Origin: Chinchilla lanigera
Taxonomy: Eukaryota > Chordata > Mammalia > Rodentia > Chinchillidae
Direction: 5' to 3'
Assembly: GCF_000276665.1 (NCBI RefSeq)
Contig: NW_004955475.1
Location: forward strand, 3,663,320 to 3,727,319
DNA length: 64,000 bases
A program made the translations under genes and the position numbers. Below the pieces are notes generated by a model. That model did not search any database, had not been told where the DNA came from, and saw nothing but the letters and a program-made list of their open reading frames with translations. The stretch's first letter is position 1; each line of letters begins with the position of its first letter. Positions 12,250-22,899 of this stretch are shown here, piece by piece.

Positions 12250-12850
12250 GGGAATTTGTACCTGTACATGATATAACCTGATTCCTCTTTTTTTCCCTAT
12301 CTCTTCTCTTTCCTTCAATCCTTCTTCCCCTCTTTATTTACAAAGCTTTGTTTCAATTTTACTTTTCTTTTGTAACTTTCAATTCTTTTCCTTTCCTTCC
12401 TTTCCACCTCCATCCCTCTAGTTTCCACTTCTTCTGAACAATTTCTTCCTATTTCACAATACCTTTTATAGACTTTGGTCCTTATGTACAATTTTAGTAT
12501 CTCACACCAGAGAAGCAATGCCATATTTTCACGTGTGTCTGATTTATTTCATTTAAGTGTACCAACTGAAGTTGCGTCAATTTACCTGGAAATGTCTCAA
12601 GCTTATCCTTCTTTATGGCTGAGTAGTGCACCATTGCATAAAAAACCCTACATCTTTTTTATCCATTTATTGGGTGATGTGTATTTGGGTTGTTTCCAAG
12701 ATTTAGCTGTTACAAATTGCTGCTATAAACATGGTTGCACATATATCACTGTGGGATGATTCTTTTAGTTCTTTGGGAATATAGGAAGAAGAAGAAGAGT
12801 TGGGTCAAATGAGACCTCTAATCCTAGAATTTTTTAATGGAAAAAATAAA
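12250..12850 (-). mobile_element. LINE-1 3' end fragment, minus strand
   Basis: Reverse complement of the L1 terminus, including the ...GTGATGTGTATTTGGGTTGT... segment near 12673 (end of ORF2), and pyrimidine-rich 3' UTR at 12290-12430. It abuts a second copy of the same region in the same orientation. Confidence 0.75.
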
Positions 12851-13660
12851 ACAAAATTTTATAACAAAATAATGGGAGAATAACAATTGTTAATACAATG
12901 TGTATTGTGATATTTTAAGTAGCTACTCAGAGTACAGGATATGGGCATAAAAATATCTCCAATTGATGTTAGCACAAGCATTTCTTTTCAGTGAAGCAAG
13001 AGAAACTTGTAGTACACCTATCTCACATTCTGTTTTTTGGGGACTTTTTGTTTTCCCTTCTTTTCATTCCCCTTGCTCACACCCTAGTTCTGTTTTCCTT
13101 TAGAAAAAAATTCTTCCCATTTCACAGTATCCATTGCGCATTTTGGTTCTTATTTACTCTTTCAGTTTCTCACACCAGGGAAGCAATATGATGTTTAAGA
13201 TGTGAGTGTGATTTATTTCACTTAAGAATATGGTCTCAGATTGCACCCATTTAATTATAAAAGCCACAAGTTTATCATTCTTTATGGTTGTTTTCCACCC
13301 CATTGTATAAAAAACCACATCTTTTTATCCATTATACAGCTGATAGGCATTTTGGTTGTTTCCAAGATTTAGCTATTACAAATTGTGCTGCTAAAAACAT
13401 GGGTGCACATATATCGCTGTGTTATGATGTTTTTAATTCTTCCAGGAAGACACTCAGAAAGAAAATAGCTGGGTAAATGGGAGCTTTAATTCTACTTTTT
13501 TGGAGTAATATCCGTATTGATTTCCATAGTGGTTGCACCAGTCTACACTCTCACCAAGAGTGGAGAAGGGTTGCTTTTTCCCCACAACCCATCAGCATTT
13601 ATTATTGGTTGATTTCTTGATAATCGTCATTCTTTGTGGAGTGAGATGTAATAAAATTAC
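12851..13660 (-). mobile_element. Second LINE-1 3' end fragment, minus strand
   Basis: The same ORF2 terminus and 3' UTR as the preceding fragment, reading again through the CCACATCTTTTTATCC segment (13315) and the GTTGCACCAGTCTACACTCT segment (13531). Its 3' UTR at 12840-13040 matches 4490-4790. Head-to-tail placement of two L1 ends suggests independent insertions or a local duplication. Confidence 0.75.
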
Positions 13661-13898
13661 ATCCACAAATTTAAAAACAATTCAAAAATAGGCATCTGAG
13701 ATGAGTACACACTGGTCAATTTTGTCTTTTTTGCATTGCATTTCTAATTTTTCTTATTGTATTTTATGCTCAAGAACTGTTTGATTTTTAAGGTCACTTC
13801 CATCTGTGATATTTCAAATGAAGTAGTGAGTCATTTCTCTATTTTTCTTCAAGTAGATTGAAATTCTTTAAAGCAGCTCATTGAAACTATTGAATTTT

Positions 13899-14013
13899 TG
13901 GGCTGGGGATTTAGCTCAGCGGCAAAAGCACCTGCCTGGCAAGTGCAAGGTCGTGAGTTCGGTTCCCGGTAGCGGAGAAAAACCAAAAAAACCAACCCCC
14001 CCCCCAAAAAAAA
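13899..14013 (+). mobile_element. Young ID-type SINE with target duplication
   Basis: A complete tRNA-derived body from GGCTGGGGATTTAGCTCAGC to TTCGGTTCCCGGTAGCGG, then an A/C-rich tail. It is flanked by a perfect 16-base direct repeat GAAACTATTGAATTTT at 13883-13898 and 14014-14029, the mark of L1-mediated retroposition. Internal A and B boxes of an RNA polymerase III promoter are visible. Confidence 0.96.
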
Positions 14014-14029
14014 GAAACTATTGAATTTT

Positions 14030-14574
14030 CAGATACACAATCCTGTCTGACTAGTGTTCTTATTCCAGTCATTATCTTTGAGCTCACTGAAGAGTCTATG
14101 CATAACAATTTGGTGGCTTTTCTTAGTTCTTTTCTGAAACTTCCTCTATATTGGTGACTTTGAGATCAGCCTTTGAGGATTTAAAGGCATCTTGTTTTCT
14201 CATGTTTCTATTTCATTGTGCTAAAATATGCAGATTGTCTTGCCTATAAAAATATATGACTAATATAACTAATCTATTTAGTAAGTGTGTGTCTCCTCAT
14301 ATTACTGCGGCTTTGGTTGTGAACTGGTGTTCCTGTATCTATTCAAATTACTCAGTGTCATAAGATCAGTATTGATCACAGTGTTGCAAACAGAGAAAAT
14401 TTATCAGTTAAATCATAAGCTATAGAAACAACTATATGCCAATTATATTATTTAAAATTTATTTTTAAAATTTCACTCTTTCAATATTCCTGGAAGGCAA
14501 TGAATAGTACTGATGAAGAGTAGACTTTGATGTAGAGAATTTATGAATGACAAAGGAAGAAGGATAAAATAAAA
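14030..14574. other. Intronic sequence, nothing recognised
   Basis: AT-rich non-coding sequence between an ID SINE and a fold-back element. No frame or repeat recognised. Confidence 0.5.
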
Positions 14575-14771
14575 TACCCCGGTTCCTCTGTTTATGACCT
14601 TAATTCTTTCCATGCTTTTTGTCTCAAACTGGACTGGTTGCAAACCAAACCCAATTTCCCTTCAAGAACAACATTGAACTTAACTACTTAAATTGATTTG
14701 GTTCATGACCAATTCGGTTTGTGACAAGATTCATGGAAAGAATTAAGGCCATGAACAAAGGTACAACTATA
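14575..14771. mobile_element. Fold-back MITE, Tc1/mariner-like candidate
   Basis: About 197 bases forming two imperfect inverted arms of roughly 75-80 bases. TTAATTCTTTCCATG (14600-14614) is mirrored by CATGGAAAGAATTAA (14732-14746). The pairing continues outward to GGTTCCTCTG / CAAAGGTAC and inward through the TTTGGTT/AACCAAA-type blocks. TA occurs at both outer ends, consistent with a TA target duplication. There is no coding capacity. The family name is inferred from architecture only. Confidence 0.6.
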
Positions 14772-15675
14772 GCTCAGGATGAAAGAAAAAATAAATAAGA
14801 GGTAACATACGAAAAAAGAAAATAGCACCTTATTGATCATTTGATTCAATTCAGTAAAGTCTTTTTAGAGTTAAGCATGATTGAAGATATTAAAGCTCTA
14901 TATATCTATCCGTCCAAAAATTTGGAACTGTCCAGCAATTTCTTTCTTTAATTAGGTTTTGCATCCTTTTCTTTATTCCTTACTAGAACTTCCACAATGC
15001 AAAGTTTATCATTTTATATGTTATTTATTTATTTAATTTTGTTTTCTCTTTTGGGTTATTTCAAATGAACCATCTAAAAGTTCACAGATCATTCCTTTAA
15101 CTTGATAAAGTTTGCGGTTGATTCTTTTTATTTCACTTTTCAGTTCAGAAATTGTACACTGCAGCGTAGAATTTCTGCTTGATTTTTCATAATTCCTCTT
15201 CCTCTTTGAAATTATCATTTTATTTATGCATTGCTTTTCTGATTTTATTTGTATACAGGTGTTTTATAGTATTTTATTGAGCTTTCTTAAATAATTAGAG
15301 TAATGGTCTTTCATCAGCTATTTCATATTCGGCAGTGTTAATTTCCTCTGATCAAGCAGCATCTTTATGCCTTAATGACTCACTTTTGTCTTATTGTTGG
15401 AAAGCCAACAAATAGTACACTAACACCATGTCGCAAAGCCTAGGTCACTCATCTCACAGGTATTATGTCAACTCAGGTCATTTTTATGAACAGTAATTAA
15501 TATAATGAAAATATTTTAAAATTTAGGCCTCATAAACATAACTTTTATTACATTATATTGCCATAATTATTTATATTATTATTTTTATGAATTGCTTACT
15601 GTCCCTAATTTATCAATTAAGTTTTATCATATATTTTCTATATAAGACAAATATTATATATAGAGTTTGAATTTA
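14772..15675. other. Intronic sequence, nothing recognised
   Basis: AT-rich non-coding sequence. A short minus-strand frame at 15033-15218 is Lys/Arg-rich without family resemblance, and I treat it as chance. Confidence 0.5.
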
Positions 15676-15786
15676 TCTTTTTTTTGTTTTTTTTTTTTTG
15701 GTTTTTCTCCGGTACCGGGAACTGAACTCACGACCTTGCGCTTGCCAGGCAGGCGCTTTTTGCCGCTGAGCTAAATCCCCAGCCCC
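15676..15786 (-). mobile_element. ID-type SINE, minus strand
   Basis: Reverse complement of the ID body, with poly(A) as the T tract at 15679-15700 and the GGTACCGGGAACTGAACTCA segment at 15712. TTTGAATTTAT occurs on both sides (15665 and 15786), a probable target duplication. Confidence 0.95.
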
Positions 15787-16029
15787 TTTGAATTTATATT
15801 TTGTTTCGGTATACACTGTAGTTTCTAGATCATATCTTCTGTACATAAGGAAGAAATAGTATAATTTAAACTCTTTTTTAGGCAAATATTTGGAATTGAT
15901 CACTTTAATATTACAGTATTACTTTCATAATGATACTCCTTTAAGTATTTGTTGCTATCTTTGCATTCTAATGAACAGTGAATCTTTCAATTTTTATTGA
16001 CAAGTTTTGAGAGAAGGCATCTATTTTCC

Positions 16030-16210
16030 TGTTACATTCTTTATATGTTCTAGTTAGAAGTCCTTTGTCTGAGAGACAGGTGGCTAATTTTTTTCCCAAT
16101 TTGTGGGTTTACTTTTCACTCTGTTGGTGATTTCTTTAGATGCGTAAATCTTTTCAGTTAGATAAGATCCTAGTTGTAGATTCATTGAAATACTTCCTGT
16201 GCAGACGAAC
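16030..16210 (-). mobile_element. Short LINE-1 fragment, minus strand
   Basis: The plus strand reads GTCCTTTGTCTGAGAGACAG and then TTTTTTTCCCAATTTGTGGG, the reverse complement of the L1 ORF2 segment also seen at 5570-5620. It immediately precedes a plus-strand L1, giving a local orientation switch. Confidence 0.75.
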
Positions 16211-17475
16211 TTTCTGTCTACCCTTTGAATCATAGCATACTTCTCAACACAAACCCAAAAAGCCAGGAGAGCTTGGAGTGAAAAATTGAGAGCCCCGAGT
16301 TAAAATAATTTCCAAACCAGATCAACTCATCTAACAAAGATATCTTTCCAAATACATGCAAAAATAAGTTATTTCCATGAAAATGACTAGCTGAAAATAC
16401 ATATGAGTACTAAATCAGCCCATGAGAAAATACTTAAGAATATTCTCAACCAAAATCATGAAGTTGCACAACTAGAAACATAGAAAAAAATAGTGAGGTC
16501 AATGGGAAAACAGCAACAAAAAATGAAAAAAATGTCAGCCAAAAAACCCAAAGTGGCCAGGGATATAGCTCAGTGGTACAAATGCCTTCCTGGCAAGTGC
16601 AAGGACCTGAATTTGATTCCAGGTAAAAAAAAAAAAAAAAAAAAAAGGATTCATCAATAGATAAAGAAGACTATAACCAACATGTGTCAGTAATGTCTCT
16701 CAATAATAACAACCTCTGTAACTAAAAGACACAGATTGGTAGATATGATCAAAACACAATTCAGTACCCTGTTGCATTCAAGAAATTCATCTAATCCAAA
16801 AAGATTTTCACAGACTAAAAATTAAAAGATGGAAAGCATTTCATGTACCAGAGCCCCAAGAAGAAGTAGAGGCAGTAATTCTAATATCAGACATAGTAAA
16901 CTTCAAATAAAACTGGTTAGAAGAGACAGAGAAGGTCACTGCATATTAGTTAAGGGAACAATCCAACAAGAAGAGATAACATTGATAAGCATATATACAC
17001 CAAATTGGGGAGCACTGACCTTTATAAAACAAAAACTACTTTAAAAACACATGAAATAAACACTAACACAAGCATGCTGGGGGAATATAACACCTCGCTT
17101 TCCCAGAAGATAGATCAACTAATCAAAAAATGAAAAGAAATATCAGAGTTGAAACACACCCTGGAACATATAGACTTAGTGGATAGAGTATTTCATCATT
17201 TTGCTACAAAGTATACACTCTTTTCAGCAGCACATTGTTATGTGAAAATAGATAGGTTTCCAAAGTCACATAGTAGTCCACAAATCAATAAAAGAATATT
17301 GAAATTACTCCATGCATACTATCATACCATTGTGTACTGAAAATAGAAATCAGTGACAGAAGAAATTTTGGAAAAGGCAAAATCTTCTGGACAACTGAAA
17401 ACAAATTCCTAAAAAACTAATGGATCACAAAAGAAATTAAAGAAGAAATTTTTTAAATTTCTGGAAGTTAATAAC
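16211..17475 (+). mobile_element. LINE-1, plus strand, 5' segment (ORF1 end and ORF2 start)
   Basis: 16211-16555 resembles the end of L1 ORF1. 16650-17475 carries the ORF2 endonuclease region, including SKLQIKLVRRDREGHCILVK and TLISIYTPNWGA near 16900-17010. Stops break every frame. An ID SINE sits inside at 16556-16646. The element is interrupted after 17475 by another L1 end and appears to resume at about 18060. Confidence 0.75.
16556..16646 (+). mobile_element. ID-type SINE inside an L1
   Basis: Diverged ID body (GGATATAGCTCAGTGGTACA ... TTTGATTCCAGGT) followed by an A run of about 20. Confidence 0.9.
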
Positions 17476-18058
17476 AATGATAATACAACTCAACAAAAAG
17501 TGCACCGTGTTCATAGCAGCAGAGTTTGTAACAGCTAAATCTTTGAAACAACCTAAAGGCCCATCAACTGGGGAATGGATAAGGAAGATATTTTATAGTA
17601 TAATGGAGTATAACTTAGCCATAAAGCAAGATAAATTTGAGGCATTTCTCAGTAGATGGATGTAACTTGATGGATACTCTTAAGTAAAATCAAATGCCCT
17701 CAAATGTGTAAACATTGCATTGGCTATCTGGTGTGAGAAACAGAAAGAGTAAATAAGGCTGAAAATGTACAATAGATATTGTGAAATGGAAAGAAATTGT
17801 TCAAAAAGAAAGGAAAACTAAGGTGGGGTAAGGGGAAAGGAAGGAAGGAAAGGAAAAAGGAAAATGACTTAAAAAACTAAAAGGATACAATGGAAACAAA
17901 GCTTTGAGTATAAGAAGGAGAAATTGGGTTGGAGGTAGGAGAGGATAATGGGAAAAATAGAAAAATCACTGTATATCATGTACAGGTACAAAAACTCTAT
18001 GATGAATGCGATCATCACGTGCATCTAAATTGTATGAATAAACTTAATTATATTAAAA
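17476..18058 (+). mobile_element. LINE-1 3' end nested in another L1
   Basis: Starts abruptly in the ORF2 C-terminus (CTVFIAAEFVTAKSLKQPKG) and runs through a complete 3' UTR to an A-rich end at about 18055. The sequences on either side are ORF2 pieces that are adjacent in the intact long L1 at 54060-54200, so this is a separate later insertion. Confidence 0.75.
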
Positions 18059-19500
18059 AACATTTGGGACACTATGTAAGGAGTTATAAGAGGATAATTC
18101 ATTACAATCATTGTTCACATTAGGAAAACAGAAAATCAAATAAATAACCTTAGAAGAAATTTTAATATACTTGAAAAAGAGCAACAAACCAGCCCAAAGA
18201 AAAATTTAGGAGAGAATTTACAAAGATGAAAGTGGAAATCAATGAAATTGAGACTAAAAAACTAAAAAACTCATCAAACTAAACAGCTGGTTCTTTGAAA
18301 GGATACACAAACAAGCCCTTAGCTAGACTCTGCAAGAGAGAGAAAAGACTTACATCACTGAAGTTAGAAAAGAAAAAGTTGAAATCATGACAGATGATGT
18401 CAAAATCCAGAAGAGAGTAACTTCTTCATAAACTATTTACCAACAAATTAGCAAATTTTGAAGAAATAAAGAGACTTTTTTTTTTTTCTTTTTTGGTACT
18501 GGGAATCGAAGTAGGGACCTTGCGCTTACCAGGCAGGGACTTGTACCGCTGAGCTATATCCCCGGCCAAGAAATGAAGAGATTTAAAGAGATACACAGAC
18601 AAACAAAACTAACCAAAGACATAAATACGCTTAACCATCCAATAACAAGCAATGAAATTGATGCATTAATAAAGAATCTACTAACTAATAAAAGGCCAAG
18701 ACCTGATGAATGCACTGCTCAATTCTGAAAAGCCAAAACAAATGTTACCACTTTAAGAATGTTATATCGGTAGTGCTCCTCAAGTTCTTCAAAGAAATTG
18801 AAAGAGAAGGCTGTCTAACAAATTAATTTATGGAAGCTACTATCATCCTGATCCCCAAACTGGATAAAGACCAAACTAAAAACAACTTTAGGCCAATTTT
18901 AAGGAGCATAAATACAAAATCCTTAGCAAGATATTAGCAAACATAATGCAGCACATTTTCAGAACAGTGATACATCACGACCAAGTAAGTTTCATCCAGG
19001 AGATGCAAGGATGGTTCAACATATGTAAGTCAATAAAGTTTAACACATCACATTAATACAAGCAAGGTAGAAAATCATGTAATCACAATAGATGCAAAAA
19101 AAAGGTTTTTAACAAAGATCAAAACCCTTTCATGATAAAAACACTGAAAAAAAAAAAAACGGTATAGAAGGACTATACCTGAATTTAATACAGGCTCTTT
19201 ATGACAAATCAATAAGCAGCATCATACTACTTGGATAAAAAATAAAAACATCCTTCCAAAACTATGAACACACGAAGATGTCCACTACCACCTTTCTTTT
19301 CAACATAGTACTTGAAACATTAGCCAGAGCAATTAGGCAAGACAAAGAAATAAGAAGGATATATACAGGATATAAAGAGCCCACATTTTTATTATTTGCT
19401 ATTGACATGATATTCTACATAGAAAACCCAAATAACTCTCCCAAAAATCTGGTAGAATTAATGCGCAACTTCAGCAACAATGGACAACAGTTGCTCTAAT
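18059..19500 (+). mobile_element. LINE-1 ORF2 middle part, plus strand
   Basis: Continues the 16211-17475 element: region before reverse transcriptase, then the RT core with a decayed FADD-type motif ([12 protein letters not shown] near 19396-19430, Ala-Ile replacing the expected Ala-Asp). Many stops. It contains an ID SINE at 18479-18568. Confidence 0.78.
18479..18568 (-). mobile_element. ID-type SINE, minus strand
   Basis: A T tract followed by GGTACTGGGAATCGAAGTAG and ending CTGAGCTATATCCCCGGCC, the reverse complement of the ID body. Confidence 0.92.
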
Positions 19501-19516
19501 GCATTAAACCCTGAAG

Positions 19517-19727
19517 TGTAAAACTTAAGGCAAGGTTTAGTGATACATGTGTATAAACTCAACAGTCTGAGAAGCTGAGACAGAAGGAAGATTGCAAGTT
19601 TGTCTATACCCTCAGCAATTTACCAACTTAGGAAGATCCTGCCTCAGAATAAGAATGGTAATGATTGCTTCAGATATAGCTCATTGTGAAGGTCATGAGT
19701 TTAATTCCCAGTATTGCAAAAAAGAAA
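19517..19727 (+). mobile_element. Composite SINE (B1-like part plus ID-like part)
   Basis: The left part has 7SL-type wording (GTATAAACTCAACAGTCTGA, GAAGCTGAGACAGAAGGAAG, then CCTGCCTCAGAATAAGAATG). The right part has ID-type wording (TTCAGATATAGCTCATTGTG, GTTTAATTCCCAGTATTGCA) and an A-rich end. A fused B1/ID structure resembles rodent B4/BID dimers. Diverged. Confidence 0.65.
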
Positions 19728-19734
19728 ATCTGAA

Positions 19735-20009
19735 CCTATGAAATGATGAGAAGCAAATACAAGGGAAGTGTATCAGATATTGTAATGGGCAAGAACTTGT
19801 CATGAAGAAAAAAGCAAAAACAAAACAGAATTCTATCAAACTGAACATTTCTGGGCAGTAAAGGTAACAATCAATAAAGATCAGACACAATCTAAACAAT
19901 GGAGAAAATATTTGCCAAATAAACGTTTGACAAAATGTTAAAATATTTAAAGTATTAGGAACTCAACTTTACATAAAAACACTACAAATAATTTTAAAAT
20001 GTATACTAG
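19735..20009 (+). mobile_element. LINE-1 ORF2 C-terminal part, left of the ERV insertion
   Basis: Corresponds to the L1 segment just before the ORF2 terminal domain. It resumes at 27781 beyond the retroviral element. Ends with the CTAG target duplication at 20006-20009. Confidence 0.7.
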
Positions 20010-20141
20010 TGTAAAGGCAATTTTAAAACTTATAACTAGACATTGGATTCAAGGACAAACCAGAACAGAGCAACTGGTTCCCATAATTAGAAAGTAACAA
20101 ACTCAGCCAGCCTTGGCATTCCAACACTAGCTGCAGCTTGT
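20010..20141 (+). repeat. 5' LTR, visible part
   Basis: Begins TGTAAAGGCA and aligns closely with 27255-27387 of the 3' LTR, with scattered substitutions. The rest, including the R/U5 region and probably the primer binding site, falls in the run of N that follows. The sequence after the gap does not continue the LTR convincingly. Confidence 0.9.
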
Positions 20142-20396
20142 NNNNNNNNNNNNNNNNNNNNNNNNNNNNNNNNNNNNNNNNNNNNNNNNNNNNNNNNNNN
20201 NNNNNNNNNNNNNNNNNNNNNNNNNNNNNNNNNNNNNNNNNNNNNNNNNNNNNNNNNNNNNNNNNNNNNNNNNNNNNNNNNNNNNNNNNNNNNNNNNNNN
20301 NNNNNNNNNNNNNNNNNNNNNNNNNNNNNNNNNNNNNNNNNNNNNNNNNNNNNNNNNNNNNNNNNNNNNNNNNNNNNNNNNNNNNNNNNNNNNNNN
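20142..20396. other. Assembly gap (255 N)
   Basis: Undetermined bases inside the 5' LTR or leader of the retroviral element. Apparent open frames spanning it are artefacts of N translation. Confidence 0.99.
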
Positions 20397-22330
20397 CCTC
20401 TGAGTGCCTGCTGAATAATTCTTTAACTGTAGTGAGCAACGCAAGCCATTCTGTCTTAACTCCATGGTGAAAACCCCCACAGGGGCTCAAAACTATGAGG
20501 CTTGATTGTGCCCTATCCTGTGTTTCTGCGGACTCATCTGTGTGGGCTGGCCCTGCAAGGCATCTTCAGGGGCTTGCAAAGAGCCTAACTGTGGACTAAA
20601 AGCCACTCCTCCTTAGCTTGAACAGACCCAACTTTGCTGAGAGGAAAGCAGCCAGTGAGGCACCTGATTGCTGTCTCTTTCTGAGAGAGGAACCACACAC
20701 CTTTGCTTGTTGCAACATTATTCAAGGGCATACAACACACACTATAGGAAGCAAGTCAGTATAGGTACAAAACCAGACTAAGGTTACCCCACTTGACTGC
20801 TGAAGAATTTCAAGAAAGGATTTTCAGGCGACTGTGGAATAAAAATGAAAGCTAAAAGGCTCCAAGCTCTGTGAAGCTGACTGGCTATGTCTATGCCCTG
20901 ATTGGCCACCAGGGTACACTCGGAACTTAGAAATTGTTTGCCAACCACCTTGATCAATTCCATACGTTGATTCCTGGCTTGAACGGTGTCAAAACCTTCC
21001 AACTTAGCTCTACGACTGTGCTTCCCAAGAGGAAGGAACTCTCTTTGTGGTCAAAGTGGATTGGCCGGATCACAAGTACCCTGTAAAGGGGACTCCACAT
21101 ATTAAAAAGACCTATCCCATCATGCCTGATGACTCTGCTAAGGACTTTCTACCTCCGTATATGGGTGACAACCTGAATCTGCAGGGGCCTCTGCTGAATT
21201 CAGAAACAGCTCCCAGGTAGCCACAAACTATCCACCCATACTCCACCACTGCATCACTGTCTCCCACTGCACCATCCCCATTATCACAATTGGCCATTCA
21301 CTAGACTCAACAGCTCAATCCCTATTGTCCGGGTCAACCCCAGCAGAGTCTACTTTGTTTCTCGTTTGTACCACTCCCGACACAAACTGTCTCCCAAGAG
21401 TCCCCTGAGGTAAGTCCCATCTGCCACCAGCTCCACTTGGCACATATCCACATGCCTATTGAAGGATATCCTGGGAGCCAAAGGGGACCAAATCAGCAAC
21501 CTGCTTTATACTAACAATCTTTCATCTCCACTGACCTTCTCAACTGGAACCAGTACACTCCCTCCTACTCAGGAGGCCCCGAGCTGTGACTGATCTGCTT
21601 ACTTTGATCTTTCAGACCCATCAGCACATCTGGGAAGATTGCCAAGAAATTCTCCTGACCGCTTCCAGCACTGAAGAGCATACCCACATTTCTGAGGAAG
21701 GACACAAGTAGCTGAGGACTAGAACTCCAGACATTACTGTGAACCTAAGTGCTTGGTAAACACTGCCTTCTCTCCCACCTGTTCAGATGGGACTTCAATA
21801 CTGCAGAAGGACTAGATGCTTTGAAACTCTACCATGAGGATCTTCTGGCAGGAATAAAAGAGGAAGGTAAAAAGCCTATTCACATGTCCAAGATTGCTGA
21901 CATTACCCAAAAACGGAATGAAAGCCCTGCGAATTTTTATGAAAGATTGTGTGGAGCATGCTGAATGTATTCCTCATTTGACACTGGCCCCAGAAATTCT
22001 ACAGGTAATAAATTCGGTCTTTGTAACACAATGTGCCTCTAATATCCACACAAAGATTTAGATGATTGATGGGTTTGCTGGCATGAAAGCCTCCCAGCTG
22101 CTTCAGATAGCCCAAAACTTTTTTTTATAACGTGAGAGAGAGAGACAATGTAAACATCTCCAGACTGCAGACTGCTATTTTGGCTGCACTTGTGGGAAGG
22201 TCATCCCCAGAAAACCCCAGACAAATAAATCCCACTACTGAGGCAAAGACAACAAAGACTCACAGGGCCCCCAGGTCAAAACCAGACGTCGTCCCTATGC
22301 TTTAGCTCCAAACCATTACACCTGATGCAA
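20397..22330 (+). pseudogene. ERV leader and gag remnant
   Basis: The best gag signal is at 21749-21961, an open stretch whose second half has the capsid-type 'ITQK..ESPA.FYERL' wording of gammaretroviral gag. A cysteine-containing remnant consistent with the nucleocapsid zinc knuckle follows near 22165-22200. The earlier part (20600-21750) is GC-richer, with proline-rich wording compatible with matrix/p12 but not firmly assigned. Interrupted by several stops, including one directly after the capsid motif. Confidence 0.65.
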
Positions 22331-22419
22331 ACAGCTGGGGCAATGGAAAGACAAATGCCCCTCCACCCAAAAGATCAATAAGCTTCAAAAGAACCAAGCC
22401 GGCCACAGCCTGATCCCCT

Positions 22420-22720
22420 GCTCCCCCTCTTCGATGATGATGAATAGGACAGACTGGGCCCCCGGGAGCCCAAGGTCACTGCTAAAATTGGGGGAAAGCC
22501 AATGACTTTTATGGTGGGCAGTGGTGCTGAACATTATGTTGTAACTCAACCTGTGGCTACTTTGACCTCCCAGAAGATTCAAGTAATTGGTGCCACTGGG
22601 ATCCCCACTGAGAACAAAAGCTTATGCCAAGGGAGATGCTGTGAGATTGGGGAACATTTTGTCAAACATGAGTTCCTGTACATGCCTGAGTGCTCTGTTC
22701 TTCTCTTGAAATGAGATATC
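22420..22720 (+). pseudogene. ERV protease remnant, catalytic Asp lost
   Basis: Open stretch from 22502 with the retropepsin flap-side context. The catalytic D-S/T-G-A motif reads G-S-G-A (22517-22528; GGC where an Asp codon is expected), followed by EH. Loss of the catalytic Asp means it cannot work even if the frame were intact. It stops at 22714. Confidence 0.7.
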
Positions 22721-22899
22721 CTCTCAAAGCTGGGGGCAACTATTTCCTTTGCCCCAAAACAGCCAGTATCCCCCTTGCTTAATCTTACTTCCCCAGACTT
22801 GATGTTGACTCTGATTGTGCCCCAAGGAAAAGAATGGTGACTATATCAATAAAATAATTTAAAAAAAGAAATGCCCAATAACTGTAACCCTGAAGTTTT

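Noticed and set aside
13899..14013. Possible genuine tRNA gene at tRNA-like bodies
   Set aside because: A/B boxes are present but the cloverleaf is not maintained and an A-rich tail and target duplication follow, so these are SINEs.
13911..14108. A frame ending GNRTHDLALARQVLLPLS
   Set aside because: This wording is the antisense translation of an ID SINE, as is the similar piece in the frame at 48587-48886 beyond the exon 3 donor.
20023..20490. Long open frames spanning the N run
   Set aside because: They exist only because N codons carry no stops; the real sequence is an LTR/leader.
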